Notes: a model not told the origin generated them from the sequence alone. 41,096 nt of DNA from Phycisphaerae bacterium (GCA_029858345.1 JAOUFG010000011.1:1-41096), one strand, 5' to 3'. Shown: positions 7,889 to 17,903, counted from the stretch's first letter. A program made the numbers and translations.

Positions 7889-8653
7889 TCACCCCTTCTT
7901 CTTCGGGATCGGCAGGTCCAATTCCTTTAGCACTTTCATCATATCCTCCCAGACGCGTTTTCGGTTGTCGTAGGAGTAATTCCTAAGCAGATACGCCGGG
8001 TGGTAGGTGGGCATGAGTTTGGCCGGCGGGAGGTCGTCGGAGAATTTGTATTCGTGGAAGCGGCCGCGGAGTTTGCCGATGGCTTCTTTTGTATCCAACA
8101 ATGTTCGAGCCGCATGGGCACCCAATGCTACAATGATTTCCGGCTGGATAGTCTCCAACTGCTGCTTCAAATACGGCCAGCAATTATCGATCTCGTCGAG
8201 TTTGGGGTCGCGGTTCCCCGGCGGACGGCACTTAAGGATATTACCGATAAAGACTTCTTCCCGCGTCAGTCCCATCGCGGTAATAATATCGGTCAGCAGT
8301 TTACCCGCCCTACCGACAAACGCCAGTCCCTGCTGGTCCTCATCGGCCCCCGGCGCCTCACCCACGAACATCAGCCGGGTCTTGGGGTTACCCTGTCCGG
8401 GAACGGCGTTGGTACGGGTCGAACCGATCTCACATTTCCTGCACGAACGCACGGTTTTTGCGATGGCTTCGAGAGCTTGTGCCATATCAGAGTTCTCCTG
8501 TCCGGGTCTTGTTTCTGCCGGAACCTCCGCGAACAGCTGGCCGCCGCCCCTGACGGAAAAATCGCCCGCAAAAAAAGATTCCATCTCCAGATGCTGTTTG
8601 AGTACTTTATTTAAATCCGTCTGTTGCTCTGTCATAAAAGCTATTGTATGCAT
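7889..8653 (-). CDS. family 4 uracil-DNA glycosylase with 4Fe-4S cluster
   Basis: This enzyme removes uracil from DNA to start base-excision repair. The 254-residue product has a non-conserved N-terminal region of about 65 residues and then a complete family 4 core. The iron-sulfur ligands Cys71, Cys74, Cys142 and Cys158 are spaced as in thermophile enzymes. GEAPGADED (99-107), AFVGRAGKLL and MPTYHPAYLLRN near the C-terminus are the catalytic and DNA-binding motifs. The first ATG (8653) has GGCGG close upstream; an internal ATG at 8635 is also possible. It is followed by the ankyrin gene at four bases and preceded by the terminator of the upstream gene. Confidence 0.92.
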   Translation of the reverse strand: MHTIAFMTEQQTDLNKVLKQHLEMESFFAGDFSVRGGGQLFAEVPAETRPGQENSDMAQALEAIAKTVRSCRKCEIGSTRTNAVPGQGNPKTRLMFVGEAPGADEDQQGLAFVGRAGKLLTDIITAMGLTREEVFIGNILKCRPPGNRDPKLDEIDNCWPYLKQQLETIQPEIIVALGAHAARTLLDTKEAIGKLRGRFHEYKFSDDLPPAKLMPTYHPAYLLRNYSYDNRKRVWEDMMKVLKELDLPIPKKKG

Positions 8654-8671
8654 TTACCGCCAAAAAACAAT

Positions 8672-8702
8672 AAAAAAGGCCTCCCCCGAAGAGAAGGCCC
8701 TT
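8672..8702 (-). terminator. intrinsic terminator of the PEP-synthase-like gene
   Basis: On the minus strand a stem GGGCCTTCTC / GGGGGAGGCC with a UUCG tetraloop (two G-U pairs) is followed by TTTTTTATT. It lies about 25 bases past the stop of the gene at 8728 and just before the glycosylase start, so the two are separate transcription units. Confidence 0.8.
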
Positions 8703-8727
8703 GTGTTTGGTCAAACAATGCCCGTTC

Positions 8728-11358
8728 TCATGATTTTTTGGAACGGGAAGGATTGAAATAACAGACTAATTTTTGGCTGAAAGCATCGGCTTCCAGCATC
8801 AGCGTGTCATCTTTAATCTCATAGACAAACACGGTATCGCGATATTTTTCCGCTTCCGGAAGAATCTGTGTCAGCATGTTCGGCCGGCGATGCAAAAGAC
8901 CCGCCTGGAAAACGACATCGCTTTTCTCGCAAAACAGGGCGATGTAATATGTCTGCCCCTCTACAAGGTCCATAAAGAAATGGCTTCCGTAGGACAACTC
9001 GGGCATGAGATTGCCGCCGGGATAAGACATCTCGCATAACGCCGCCATCTGGTTAATTTCCGAAAACCGTACCGGAACTCCCAGCGAAGGCGTCGAAGTC
9101 CCCCATCGGCCCGGACCTATCAGCATCGTAAAGTCCGTCTTTTTATGACAGAACTGACCGTTAAGTTTTCCGATCAGGCGCGCAACTTCATGCTTTTCCT
9201 GCTGAGACAGCTGAATATACGCCGAGGGTTCCACATATATAACTTTGTTAACCGCCTGCGAAATACTGCCCCCCATAAAACTGCCGTGTGTCCGAATCAG
9301 TGTACGCTCCGGAATCAACTGTTCCGGCAAACTAACTTTTTGACGAATACCGGAGGCCTGAAGCGGTCTGCACTGAAGAAGATTGATCTGCGGGGTGGCA
9401 TCGTCGGAAAAATTGACCGTAAATTCAATATCAACCGGGTAATCATAAATACGTCCCAATGTTTCCAGCAAACGCCGCATGAGAGGCACGAATTCCGTCT
9501 TTTCGAGCAACGGATCAAACGTCAAAATAACCTGCCTGCCGCAATCAAGACCAAGCTGTTTGGCACGTATCATCGCATCCTGATCTTCGGTTGCCAAAAG
9601 ATCAATATTCCAAGCCGGATCATGGGCCAAATACTGCTTCACAGAAAGCGTTTCGTACTGGTTATCCTCAATATTCAGCATATCAATATAATGCTGCGAA
9701 AAATGCCGTTCGTTATCTTTACTTAAATGGGGCCGCATAAACGGAACATCCAGCGCAATCAGCCGCGGATAATCGTCGTCCGTTCTCTCTACCGCCCGCG
9801 TTCCCAGGCCTGCCACAACACGAAGCATTCCTGCTTTCGGATCAAGTTCCTTATTCCAGACAAATGTGTTATATGAAATGCCAACCCCCGCCACATCCGG
9901 AAAAAAGTACTGGCCATGATGCGTCCCGGAAACGCGCTGCACCAAAAGCGCCATTTGTTCATCCATCTGGTCAAGTCCGCGCTGAAGCCGATAGGTCAGG
10001 GCGTCTTCGCTCATGGTGCTGGCATAAATCGTGCGAACGGCCTCCTCAAATTTTTCATAGCGGTCTTCCGGTGAACCCTGATTGACCAGAAACAGACTTT
10101 CATATTTCCCGGCAAAGGCGTTGCCAAAACTGTCCTCCAAAAGACTGCTGGAACGAACAATGATCGGCGACTGGCCGAAATACTCAATCATTTCCTGAAA
10201 CTGTTCCCTGATTTCGTTTGTAAACCGCCCTTTCAGAAGCCCCTGCGCGAGCGCTTCGGACTTTGCAAAATAACCGGCCGGCGTTTTCTGATCCATGCGC
10301 AGTTTCCACAGGCCATTCTGGACGACATAGGTGTGGAAGATATCCGAGCCAATATAAAATGAATCATGTTGTTCCAGATGTTCCGTCCAGTCAAACGAGG
10401 TGTCTTCACAAAGAATTTTCCGGGCAATGAGCATCCCCACCGCCTTGCCCCCAATATAGCCGGTCCCAATCAACCGGGCCTTGATATCCAGTAAATCCCG
10501 CAGGGAAAAATGCGATTTCAGAAGTTCGAGCATACGCTCTTCGCGTCCCACCATGATGCGGCAGATGGTATCGACGGCCTGGGTGTATTCCGGAATGGCG
10601 ACATTGTACGCCGAGTCCTCAGAAGAACGCCCAACCAGGTTCTCGGCGTTCAGGAACAATTGATCCCAGTAATCCAGTTTTCGCCGTGTCCGGCCGCGGG
10701 CAATATCAGAAATATAAGAAAACAGACGCGCGGCATCCACGCTGTCTATGACCGGTGTGAACTGATCCCCATCATCCCGATGCGGCAGAAACATTGTGTG
10801 TGAATGCCGATTCCAGATTTTCAGCGGATGGACATAACGTGTTCCCTCGAGACGATACACATCCAGCAGCAGTTGGGTCGTCCCGCGTATCCGGGCCACC
10901 GTTTGAAAGGAATGACGATTTCGCAGCAACGCGAAGTAAGCAATGGTATCCAATTCATAGAGATACGGACAGGTCACGGTAAAAAAGTTACCCACCATCA
11001 AATCGGTCGCCCACGTGGTTAACAGATCCGACAGGCTGTCGAACACGTAAAAGGCACCCTTGCCCTGCTGGGAAATCACATGGTGGACCTGTGTTGAGAA
11101 GCTTTCAAAGCCGGTATCGGCATCCAACTCGACAATCGTTAAACCGGGTCTTGGTTTCAACAGGGCTTCGTGCTGCGCAAACCGAATATAAACGATCTTA
11201 CGATGTTCGGAAATGGCCCGTTCCGCATACGGAACCACCAGTTCCCGATAATGAGCAATATCATCCACCTGCCAAACAACATTGTCGCCATACTGAAGCC
11301 GGGTCAGCATTTCATCCAGATGGTCCAACCCCGTACTCGGATAAGGAAATCGTTCCAT
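8728..11358 (-). CDS. KaiC-like domain fused to a PEP-synthase/PPDK ATP-grasp domain; no phosphohistidine domain
   Basis: The product has 876 residues from the ATG at 11358; a GTG three codons earlier is the alternative. Residues about 10-210 look like a KaiC/RecA fold (GLDHLDEMLTRLQYGDNVVW, then FYVFDSLSDLLTTW as a Walker B-like strand), but the GKT of Walker A is missing. From about 300 a PPDK N-terminal ATP-grasp domain begins (YIGGKAVGMLIARKIL) and continues through IIVRSSSLLEDSFGNAFAGKYES and GLGTRAVERTDDDYPRL. The family's swivelling His domain and PEP-binding barrel are absent; a unique C-terminal part contains GPGRWGTSTPSLGVPV and YGSHFFMDL. It cannot be a normal PEP synthase. It may be a nucleotide-dependent phosphotransferase or regulator. 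It stands alone between two terminators. Confidence 0.75.
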   Translation of the reverse strand: MERFPYPSTGLDHLDEMLTRLQYGDNVVWQVDDIAHYRELVVPYAERAISEHRKIVYIRFAQHEALLKPRPGLTIVELDADTGFESFSTQVHHVISQQGKGAFYVFDSLSDLLTTWATDLMVGNFFTVTCPYLYELDTIAYFALLRNRHSFQTVARIRGTTQLLLDVYRLEGTRYVHPLKIWNRHSHTMFLPHRDDGDQFTPVIDSVDAARLFSYISDIARGRTRRKLDYWDQLFLNAENLVGRSSEDSAYNVAIPEYTQAVDTICRIMVGREERMLELLKSHFSLRDLLDIKARLIGTGYIGGKAVGMLIARKILCEDTSFDWTEHLEQHDSFYIGSDIFHTYVVQNGLWKLRMDQKTPAGYFAKSEALAQGLLKGRFTNEIREQFQEMIEYFGQSPIIVRSSSLLEDSFGNAFAGKYESLFLVNQGSPEDRYEKFEEAVRTIYASTMSEDALTYRLQRGLDQMDEQMALLVQRVSGTHHGQYFFPDVAGVGISYNTFVWNKELDPKAGMLRVVAGLGTRAVERTDDDYPRLIALDVPFMRPHLSKDNERHFSQHYIDMLNIEDNQYETLSVKQYLAHDPAWNIDLLATEDQDAMIRAKQLGLDCGRQVILTFDPLLEKTEFVPLMRRLLETLGRIYDYPVDIEFTVNFSDDATPQINLLQCRPLQASGIRQKVSLPEQLIPERTLIRTHGSFMGGSISQAVNKVIYVEPSAYIQLSQQEKHEVARLIGKLNGQFCHKKTDFTMLIGPGRWGTSTPSLGVPVRFSEINQMAALCEMSYPGGNLMPELSYGSHFFMDLVEGQTYYIALFCEKSDVVFQAGLLHRRPNMLTQILPEAEKYRDTVFVYEIKDDTLMLEADAFSQKLVCYFNPSRSKKS

Positions 11359-11437
11359 ACACACCACTTTCTGTCTTCAACAGCTTCTTGTTAAGCCGCA
11401 TCTTAACAAATCAAGCGCTCTTTTCAACCGAAAGCCC

Positions 11438-11473
11438 AAAAAAATCCCCTCGCCTGATGGCAAGGGGATTTTG
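11438..11473 (-). terminator. intrinsic terminator of gdhA
   Basis: On the minus strand AATCCCC pairs with GGGGATT around a loop that contains a smaller GCC/GGC pairing; the stem is followed by seven Ts. It lies about 48 bases past the gdhA stop. Confidence 0.8.
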
Positions 11474-11520
11474 AAGTTCTTCACATGTTTAACATTTCGG
11501 GCCCAATGTCACTTGCTTGA

Positions 11521-12915
<1,395 letters not shown>

Positions 12916-13014
12916 TTACGCAACTCTCAATAGCCCCCTTTACAATTTTTTACTGTATTTTTATTTGATAAACCCCATTTTAAAGACGAAAAAACAGGCC
13001 TTAAAAAGAATCTG

Positions 13015-13042
13015 TTTACATCGCATCGGTATTCCTTATAAT
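13015..13042 (+). promoter_or_regulatory. probable promoter of the LysR gene
   Basis: TTTACA (13015-13020) and a perfect TATAAT (13037-13042) are separated by 16 bases, giving a leader of about 55 bases. An ATTC-N9-GAAT inverted repeat (13031-13047) overlaps the -10 box and could be an autoregulatory LysR site. Confidence 0.45.
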
Positions 13043-13067
13043 AGAATTAATTGAACTGTTATGCCAA
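13038..13067 (-). promoter_or_regulatory. possible divergent gdhA promoter overlapping the lysR promoter
   Basis: On the minus strand TTGGCA (13067-13062) and TATTAT (13043-13038) are 18 bases apart. This would give gdhA a long leader of about 170 bases. Overlapping divergent promoters are usual for LysR regulators and their targets, but this is a visual match only. Confidence 0.28.
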
Positions 13068-13104
13068 TAATAATTCGAGATAGTTAATATCAGTACCTTT
13101 AATA

Positions 13105-14001
13105 ATGTCAATGAATCTGGAAAGCGCAAAAATCTTTTGTAATCTGATCGAGCTGAAGAACTTCTCCCGGACTGCGGACCTTCATGGAATCAGCCAATCG
13201 GCCGTCTCCCAGCAATTAGCCCAGTTGGAAATGGCCCACAAGGTCCAGCTCATCAACCGAAAAAAACGCCCCTTAGAGTTAACGGCAGCCGGACAGGCCT
13301 TTTATCGTGCATGCAAGGACATTCTGGAACGCTATGACCAGTTTAACTATGAATTGACCACACTGACAAAAACAAGCTGTAGAGTCAATCTGGCATCCAT
13401 TTTCAGCATCGGCATGCATACGCTTCAGCCGTATATCAAAAAATTCATAAAAATATATCCCGATGTCAATCTTGTCGTGGAATACCTGGACGCCAAAGAC
13501 ATTTATGCAAGACTATTGAGAGGCAGTATTGACATGGGAATCGTAGCGATTCCAAAACAGGAACGTAATATCCATATATATCCGTTTGAAAGCGAATCCC
13601 TGGTGCTGGTGTGTTCGCCGTCGCATCCCTTTACGACCTCCCGTGAAATAGACATCCACCAACTGCAGGGAGAAAAGTTTATCGCTTTTTCTCAAGACGT
13701 CCCGACACGGGTCCATATTGACCGGATCCTTAAACGTTACGGCGTTTCGGTGCAGGTTGTCATGGAGTTTGACAATATCGAAACGATCAAACGCGCCATT
13801 GAAATTAAGTCCGGAATCAGTATTCTTCCCCTGCCCAGCGTCCAAATGGAAATATCCAGCGGAACACTGGTCACGATCGAATTTTCAAATGAACATTTCT
13901 ATCGCCCCACAGGTATTATCATCCGAAAAGACCACCAATTGAACAAGGCCGCCCAGTATCTGCTGGAACTGATGAAAAACCAAGACGATTCAAAACCATG
14001 A
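13105..14001 (+). CDS. LysR-family transcriptional regulator
   Basis: The product has 298 residues. A winged helix-turn-helix domain occupies about 3-65 (NFSRTADLHGISQSAVSQQLAQLE, with the usual A-x(2)-L-x(3)-Q-x-A-V-S-x-Q pattern). The effector-binding domain covers 90-295 and resembles the CysB/CbbR-type periplasmic-binding fold (RLLRGSIDMGIVAIP, SGISILPLPSVQ). The ATG at 13105 lacks a good Shine-Dalgarno sequence; an ATG two codons later is an alternative. It is divergent from gdhA, so a role in nitrogen control is plausible but inferred. Its stop overlaps the start of the HAD gene (ATGA), so it heads a regulator-phosphatase-lipoprotein operon. Confidence 0.9.
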   Translation: MSMNLESAKIFCNLIELKNFSRTADLHGISQSAVSQQLAQLEMAHKVQLINRKKRPLELTAAGQAFYRACKDILERYDQFNYELTTLTKTSCRVNLASIFSIGMHTLQPYIKKFIKIYPDVNLVVEYLDAKDIYARLLRGSIDMGIVAIPKQERNIHIYPFESESLVLVCSPSHPFTTSREIDIHQLQGEKFIAFSQDVPTRVHIDRILKRYGVSVQVVMEFDNIETIKRAIEIKSGISILPLPSVQMEISSGTLVTIEFSNEHFYRPTGIIIRKDHQLNKAAQYLLELMKNQDDSKP

Positions 14002-14597
14002 AAATCAAAGCCGTCATCTTTGATTTGGATGGAACCCTAACGGAGCCCATGCTGGATTTTAACCAAATTCGCCAGGAAATCGGCCTCAATGCCGCCTCCG
14101 GAGATATTCTCTCCGCCATTGGGACAATGGATACCGCTCGACGCCGTCAGGCACACGCGATTCTGGAGCGGCATGAGCAGCATGCGGCCCAACATTCCCG
14201 ATTAAACGATGGTGTCACGGAATTGCTCACCGAACTTCGCAAAAGAAAACTTTCCATTGGCCTGTTGACACGGAATACACGCAGAAATACGATGTTTGTG
14301 GCCCGCCGGCACGGGCTTGATTTTGACGCGGTCATTGACCGTGATGACGGCCCGGTGAAACCGGATGGTTACGGCGTCCTAAAGCTCTGCGAACAATTCG
14401 ATGCCGTTCCGGCCGGAACGCTCGTGGTCGGGGATTTTCTGCATGACCTGCTGTCTGCGAAAAACGCCGGAGCGATCGCGGTGTTGCTCAAAACGCACCC
14501 GCAGGCCGAAAAATTTCAAATCCATGCCGATTATGTAATCTCTCAGATCGGCGAACTGATAAATGTTATTGAAAAACTCGAAAAGGAATCCGAATGA
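13998..14597 (+). CDS. HAD-superfamily hydrolase (phosphoglycolate phosphatase-like)
   Basis: The product has 199 residues and all four HAD motifs: Asp9-x-Asp11 in VIFDLDGTLT, the Thr of GLLTRNT, the Lys in GPVKPDGYG, and GDFLHDL as the Mg-binding acidic motif. The small alpha-helical cap after motif I places it in subfamily I, close to phosphoglycolate phosphatase-like enzymes. The substrate cannot be predicted from sequence. It overlaps the LysR gene and the following lipoprotein gene by four bases each (ATGA at both ends), so it is translated as part of a tight three-gene unit. Confidence 0.9.
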   Translation: MKIKAVIFDLDGTLTEPMLDFNQIRQEIGLNAASGDILSAIGTMDTARRRQAHAILERHEQHAAQHSRLNDGVTELLTELRKRKLSIGLLTRNTRRNTMFVARRHGLDFDAVIDRDDGPVKPDGYGVLKLCEQFDAVPAGTLVVGDFLHDLLSAKNAGAIAVLLKTHPQAEKFQIHADYVISQIGELINVIEKLEKESE

Positions 14598-15412
14598 GAA
14601 ATAGCACCATCATCGTACTGGCGGCCGTTCTGTGCGGGGCTTGCACCGGGGCGGAAAAAGCGTGCTGTACAAAAAGAAGTCCGGCAAAAGAAACTTCCGT
14701 TTCCCCCGAGGATGCTCAAAAAGAAAGCAAAGCAGCTATCGAGGAAATCCTATCCAAAATGAACACAGCAACAAAAAAATTAAGCTCGTGCCGGGCCAAG
14801 CTGTCATACCTTTCTATTCAGGACCCGGAATTACTCAATTCAAGCACGCTCCAAAACGGCGTCCTTTTTTATCAGAAAACCGATAGCGGTTCAAAGCTAA
14901 GAATCCGGTTTGACGACATGAAACAGGACGACTTCGACCCTGTAAAGCAGAGGGAGGAATACCTTTTCGACGGCATCTGGCTGACGCGAATCAATTACAA
15001 ACTCCAACAGGTTGATATCTATCAACAAGCCCCTGAAGACAAGCCAATCGGCGTTTTTGAGCTGATAAGCCATAATTTCCCCCTGATTGGGTTCTCGAAC
15101 ATAAACGACATCAAGAACGATTTTGATATTTCACTCGCCCCCAAAACCGCTGACCCCAATGAACTTGTCTGCCTTTTATTAAAGGTTAAGAAGGATTCGG
15201 ATTTCATAAAAGACTATGAAAAAATAAGTATGTGGCTCTATAATAACCTATATTTGCCGGCCAAAATGGTGGCCTATACCCGTCAGGGCGATGAGTACCG
15301 CATTGAATTCAAGGACATGGAAATAAATAAAAAATTAGAAAACGCTGTTTTTGCTCTTGAAACGCCCGCGCATTTCCGTAAAAATATAGAGCCACTGAAA
15401 AAAGAGCCATAA
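14594..15412 (+). CDS. putative LolA-like lipoprotein
   Basis: The product has 272 residues. The N-terminus is a short signal peptide ending in a near-lipobox (LCGAC, Cys17), though Cys at -3 is unusual. Cys-rich and Ser/Lys-rich sequence follows to about residue 45. The mature part alternates beta strands such as LYLPAKMVAYTRQGDEYRIE and TRINYKLQQVDIYQ, a pattern like LolA/LppX lipoprotein carriers. The weak similarity makes this a fold-level suggestion only. It would sit on the periplasmic side of a membrane. It overlaps the HAD gene by ATGA and is followed 18 bases later by the flavodoxin gene. Confidence 0.65.
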   Translation: MRNSTIIVLAAVLCGACTGAEKACCTKRSPAKETSVSPEDAQKESKAAIEEILSKMNTATKKLSSCRAKLSYLSIQDPELLNSSTLQNGVLFYQKTDSGSKLRIRFDDMKQDDFDPVKQREEYLFDGIWLTRINYKLQQVDIYQQAPEDKPIGVFELISHNFPLIGFSNINDIKNDFDISLAPKTADPNELVCLLLKVKKDSDFIKDYEKISMWLYNNLYLPAKMVAYTRQGDEYRIEFKDMEINKKLENAVFALETPAHFRKNIEPLKKEP

Positions 15413-15430
15413 CGAAAGGAAATAAAGGTT

Positions 15431-15907
15431 ATGCCCAAGGGACTGGTCCTATACTATTCGAGGAGCGGCAACACAAAAGCCATGGCAACGATTATCGCCG
15501 AGTCCATGGAAAAAGCGGGATTGCCGACAAAGTGCAAAAGCGTTACCGATGCCAAAGTCAAAGACCTTTCCGATGCCGATGCAATCGTCGTCGGATCCCC
15601 GACCTACTACGGAAGAGCAGCGGCCCCGATTGCTCAATTGTTTGATGAATCGGTCAGTATGCATGGAAAACTGGATGGCAAAGTGGGTGCGGCGTTCACC
15701 AGTTCGGCCAATATCGGCGGTGGCAATGAAACGACCATCTGCGGGATTATCAATATGCTGCTTATCCACGGCATGATCATCCAGGGAGACCCCCAGGGCG
15801 ATCATTACGGACCGGCGTCTATCGGTAAACCGGACGAACGGGTCAAGGGCCAATGTGCTCGAAGAGGACAGCGGATTGCCGAACTAACCCTAAAATTGTT
15901 TGAATAA
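15431..15907 (+). CDS. flavodoxin-fold protein, WrbA/NAD(P)H:quinone oxidoreductase-like
   Basis: The product has 158 residues and binds FMN. The phosphate-binding loop is YYSRSGNTKAMA at the N-terminus, after the first strand GLVLYYS. VVGSPTYYGRAAAPIAQLFD is the second FMN loop, and GAAFTSSANIGGGNET the third, as in WrbA-type quinone reductases. It is shorter than WrbA (about 190-200 residues) because the tetramerisation insert is reduced, so an electron carrier role is equally possible. AAAGG precedes the ATG. It lies at the end of the LysR-HAD-lipoprotein run and may be co-transcribed. Confidence 0.88.
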   Translation: MPKGLVLYYSRSGNTKAMATIIAESMEKAGLPTKCKSVTDAKVKDLSDADAIVVGSPTYYGRAAAPIAQLFDESVSMHGKLDGKVGAAFTSSANIGGGNETTICGIINMLLIHGMIIQGDPQGDHYGPASIGKPDERVKGQCARRGQRIAELTLKLFE

Positions 15908-16007
15908 TTCAGAAATTGTATTTGAAAAATAGCTGTAAGACGTGTAAAACTTCGGATTATTAAATAAATAATGTAAATGTTAACTTGTTTCCAAGGAGGC
16001 ATAATTC

Positions 16008-16181
16008 ATGCAGGCATACGAAGATCTTAAACAACTTGTCGCAGAAACTGAAGCAGACATCAACAAGGCCGAAGGCGGCAATAAGGCAGCTGGCACACGC
16101 GTTCGCAAGCAAATGCAGATGATTAAGCAGGCCGCCCAGAACGTACGAAACAACGTACTCGAAATCCGGTCTTCTAATTAA
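16008..16181 (+). CDS. short histone H1-like (Hc1-type) DNA-binding protein
   Basis: This 57-residue gene has a perfect AAGGAGG eight bases before its ATG, so it is probably highly expressed. The product begins MQAYEDLKQLVAETEADI and has the core GGNKAAGTRVRKQMQMIKQ, the pattern of the Hc1 histone-like family found in chlamydiae and planctomycetes. It is only the helical N-terminal core; the long Lys/Ala/Pro-rich tail of chlamydial Hc1 is missing. It would be nucleoid-associated. About 100 bases of AT-rich sequence precede it and 91 bases separate it from the dehydratase gene. DNA binding is inferred from the family. Confidence 0.8.
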   Translation: MQAYEDLKQLVAETEADINKAEGGNKAAGTRVRKQMQMIKQAAQNVRNNVLEIRSSN

Positions 16182-16272
16182 TCGGGTTCTGGAAACAGGT
16201 CCAGCCGTATTTCTCAAAATTAAGTCAGCATTTTAATCCACACTCAAAAACATTTTGAGCAGAGAGGTTTTT

Positions 16273-16746
16273 ATGCCCCCGACTCCCTTGATTGATCTTG
16301 CATCGCTTGATCTGACAAAAGTCCAGTTTGACCGTAATGCGATTGCCGAGGTTAATCCGCAGGCATACGAAATGTCTCAATTGGATGCTATTATCTGGTC
16401 TGACTTGCCGAAAATGCTTTGTCTGGGATACAAAGATGTCACAGACAACGAGTTTTGGATTCGCGGCCATATCCCCGGCCGCCCTATTATGCCCGGTGTC
16501 ATCATGGTAGAGGCCGCTGCGCAGCTTTGCAGTTTCTTCATGAAGCGTATCTACGGTTTAGAGGGGTTTATCGGCTTTTCCGGCATTGGTGAGACCAAAT
16601 TCCGCGGAACGGTACTGCCTGGCTCCCGGCTTTATTTAATGGGGCACATTAACAAGGTGCGCAGCCGGCAGTTTTCTGCTCTGGTTCAGGGCTACGTAAA
16701 CGATCAAATGGTATTCGATACGGTCATCAGCGGCATGAGGGTCTGA
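16273..16746 (+). CDS. FabZ/FabA-like hotdog-fold hydroxyacyl-ACP dehydratase
   Basis: The product has 157 residues from the ATG at 16273, which has AGAGAGG six bases upstream; a TTG six codons earlier is less likely. The active-site region reads GHIPGRPIMPGVIMVEAAAQLCSFF. The His of GH-x-PG and the Glu of VEAAAQ match the catalytic pair of FabZ. Arg replaces the common Asn/Asp after PG, and the N-terminal 50 residues differ from classical FabZ, so this may be a specialised lipid dehydratase. The stop and the start of the next gene share one base (TGATGA), so translation is coupled to the UvrC-like gene. Confidence 0.85.
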   Translation: MPPTPLIDLASLDLTKVQFDRNAIAEVNPQAYEMSQLDAIIWSDLPKMLCLGYKDVTDNEFWIRGHIPGRPIMPGVIMVEAAAQLCSFFMKRIYGLEGFIGFSGIGETKFRGTVLPGSRLYLMGHINKVRSRQFSALVQGYVNDQMVFDTVISGMRV

Positions 16747-17903
16747 TGAACGCCTCTTACGAAGAACTGTTCGATTCTTCGGTTACGCTGAAACAAAATA
16801 ATTGGACCCAGGACGCCCTTGCGGATTTACCGACCTGCAAGGGCGTCCTGTTTTTTGTCAACGCGGCCGGAAAACCGATCCAGTTGTTACAAGCCGCCAA
16901 CTGCCGCAGAACCGCCCAGGCAAAACTGCTGCATAAGGACGCTGACCCTGCGACCCGAAAGCCGGATGTTTCGGACCTGACCACTGTTATTTACCACACC
17001 TGCTGCTATAACAATTTTCTGAGTCAGATCACTTACACGCAACTGGCCCACGCTGTCTTTGGAAAGGACGCCGCCAACTGGATTCAACTTCCGAAGATTT
17101 CCCTGGCCGCGATTGATACGGATGTGTTCCTGCCCTATTTTTATGTCACGGACACCGCCAATGAACACCCCGGCCAACAACGCTTCGGCCTGTTTCCCTC
17201 CCGCAAAGCCGCGGCCGAATTCTGCGACGTCCTCAACACGGTTTTTGTCCTGTGCCGCAATCCCGCCCTGCTGGAAACCGGCAAAGAACAAAGCTGCCCC
17301 TACCTGCAAATGCAAACCTGCCCCGGCCCGTGCCTGCACACGGAGCTAAGAGAAAGCTATGCGAACGCCCTCAACCGGGCAGTAGAAACCGCCGCGGGCA
17401 CTCTCGAGACTCCGCAGCAGCAACTTCAACAGCAAATGCAGCAGGCGTCAAAGCGGATGGAATTCGAACACGCCCAGCAATGCAAAAAGAATCTCGATCT
17501 GCTGCAAAAACTCACTCGCCCGGACGTTCAATATGCCCATCCCCTCCGGGACCTGTGTTTCCTGCACATTGACATCGGTCCCAAAGTCAGCATCGAGGGA
17601 CAAAAACGAAAACAGCAACAACTGATGTGGTTCAAGGTCACTTCTCAGGGGGCATTTCATCTGGGCGATTTTGTCCCCGATACCGAAAACAGCATTTCGG
17701 AATTTCTCGAAACAAACTGGACAAAAACCCCAACACCCCTTCCCTTAAAAGACAGCAAGGAACTGCTGTCTGTTTTGTCCCTGCAACTTTTCAGAAACCA
17801 GCGCCCCGGCATCTGGATCGATGCCACCTTGGGCATCTGGCTTGAAAAAATCATTTCAGAATTGAAGCGTCAATGGAATCTTGATATCACCATCGGCGCA
17901 TAA
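16746..17903 (+). CDS. UvrC-like protein with degenerate GIY-YIG domain and no endonuclease half
   Basis: The product has 385 residues against about 600 for UvrC. Residues 31-60 occupy the place of the GIY-YIG nuclease (KGVLFFVNAAGKPIQLLQAA), but both the GIY and YIG tripeptides are lost. FGLFPSRKAAAEFCDVLN (148-164) matches the region after GIY-YIG in UvrC. The Cys cluster Cys184-x7-Cys192-x3-Cys196 has exactly the UvrC spacing. A UVR motif (UvrB-binding helical hairpin) lies at about 225-256. The last 125 residues do not resemble the RNase H-like or HhH domains of UvrC. It is therefore probably not an excinuclease; it may bind UvrB or DNA. It overlaps the dehydratase gene by one base. Confidence 0.75.
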   Translation: MNASYEELFDSSVTLKQNNWTQDALADLPTCKGVLFFVNAAGKPIQLLQAANCRRTAQAKLLHKDADPATRKPDVSDLTTVIYHTCCYNNFLSQITYTQLAHAVFGKDAANWIQLPKISLAAIDTDVFLPYFYVTDTANEHPGQQRFGLFPSRKAAAEFCDVLNTVFVLCRNPALLETGKEQSCPYLQMQTCPGPCLHTELRESYANALNRAVETAAGTLETPQQQLQQQMQQASKRMEFEHAQQCKKNLDLLQKLTRPDVQYAHPLRDLCFLHIDIGPKVSIEGQKRKQQQLMWFKVTSQGAFHLGDFVPDTENSISEFLETNWTKTPTPLPLKDSKELLSVLSLQLFRNQRPGIWIDATLGIWLEKIISELKRQWNLDITIGA

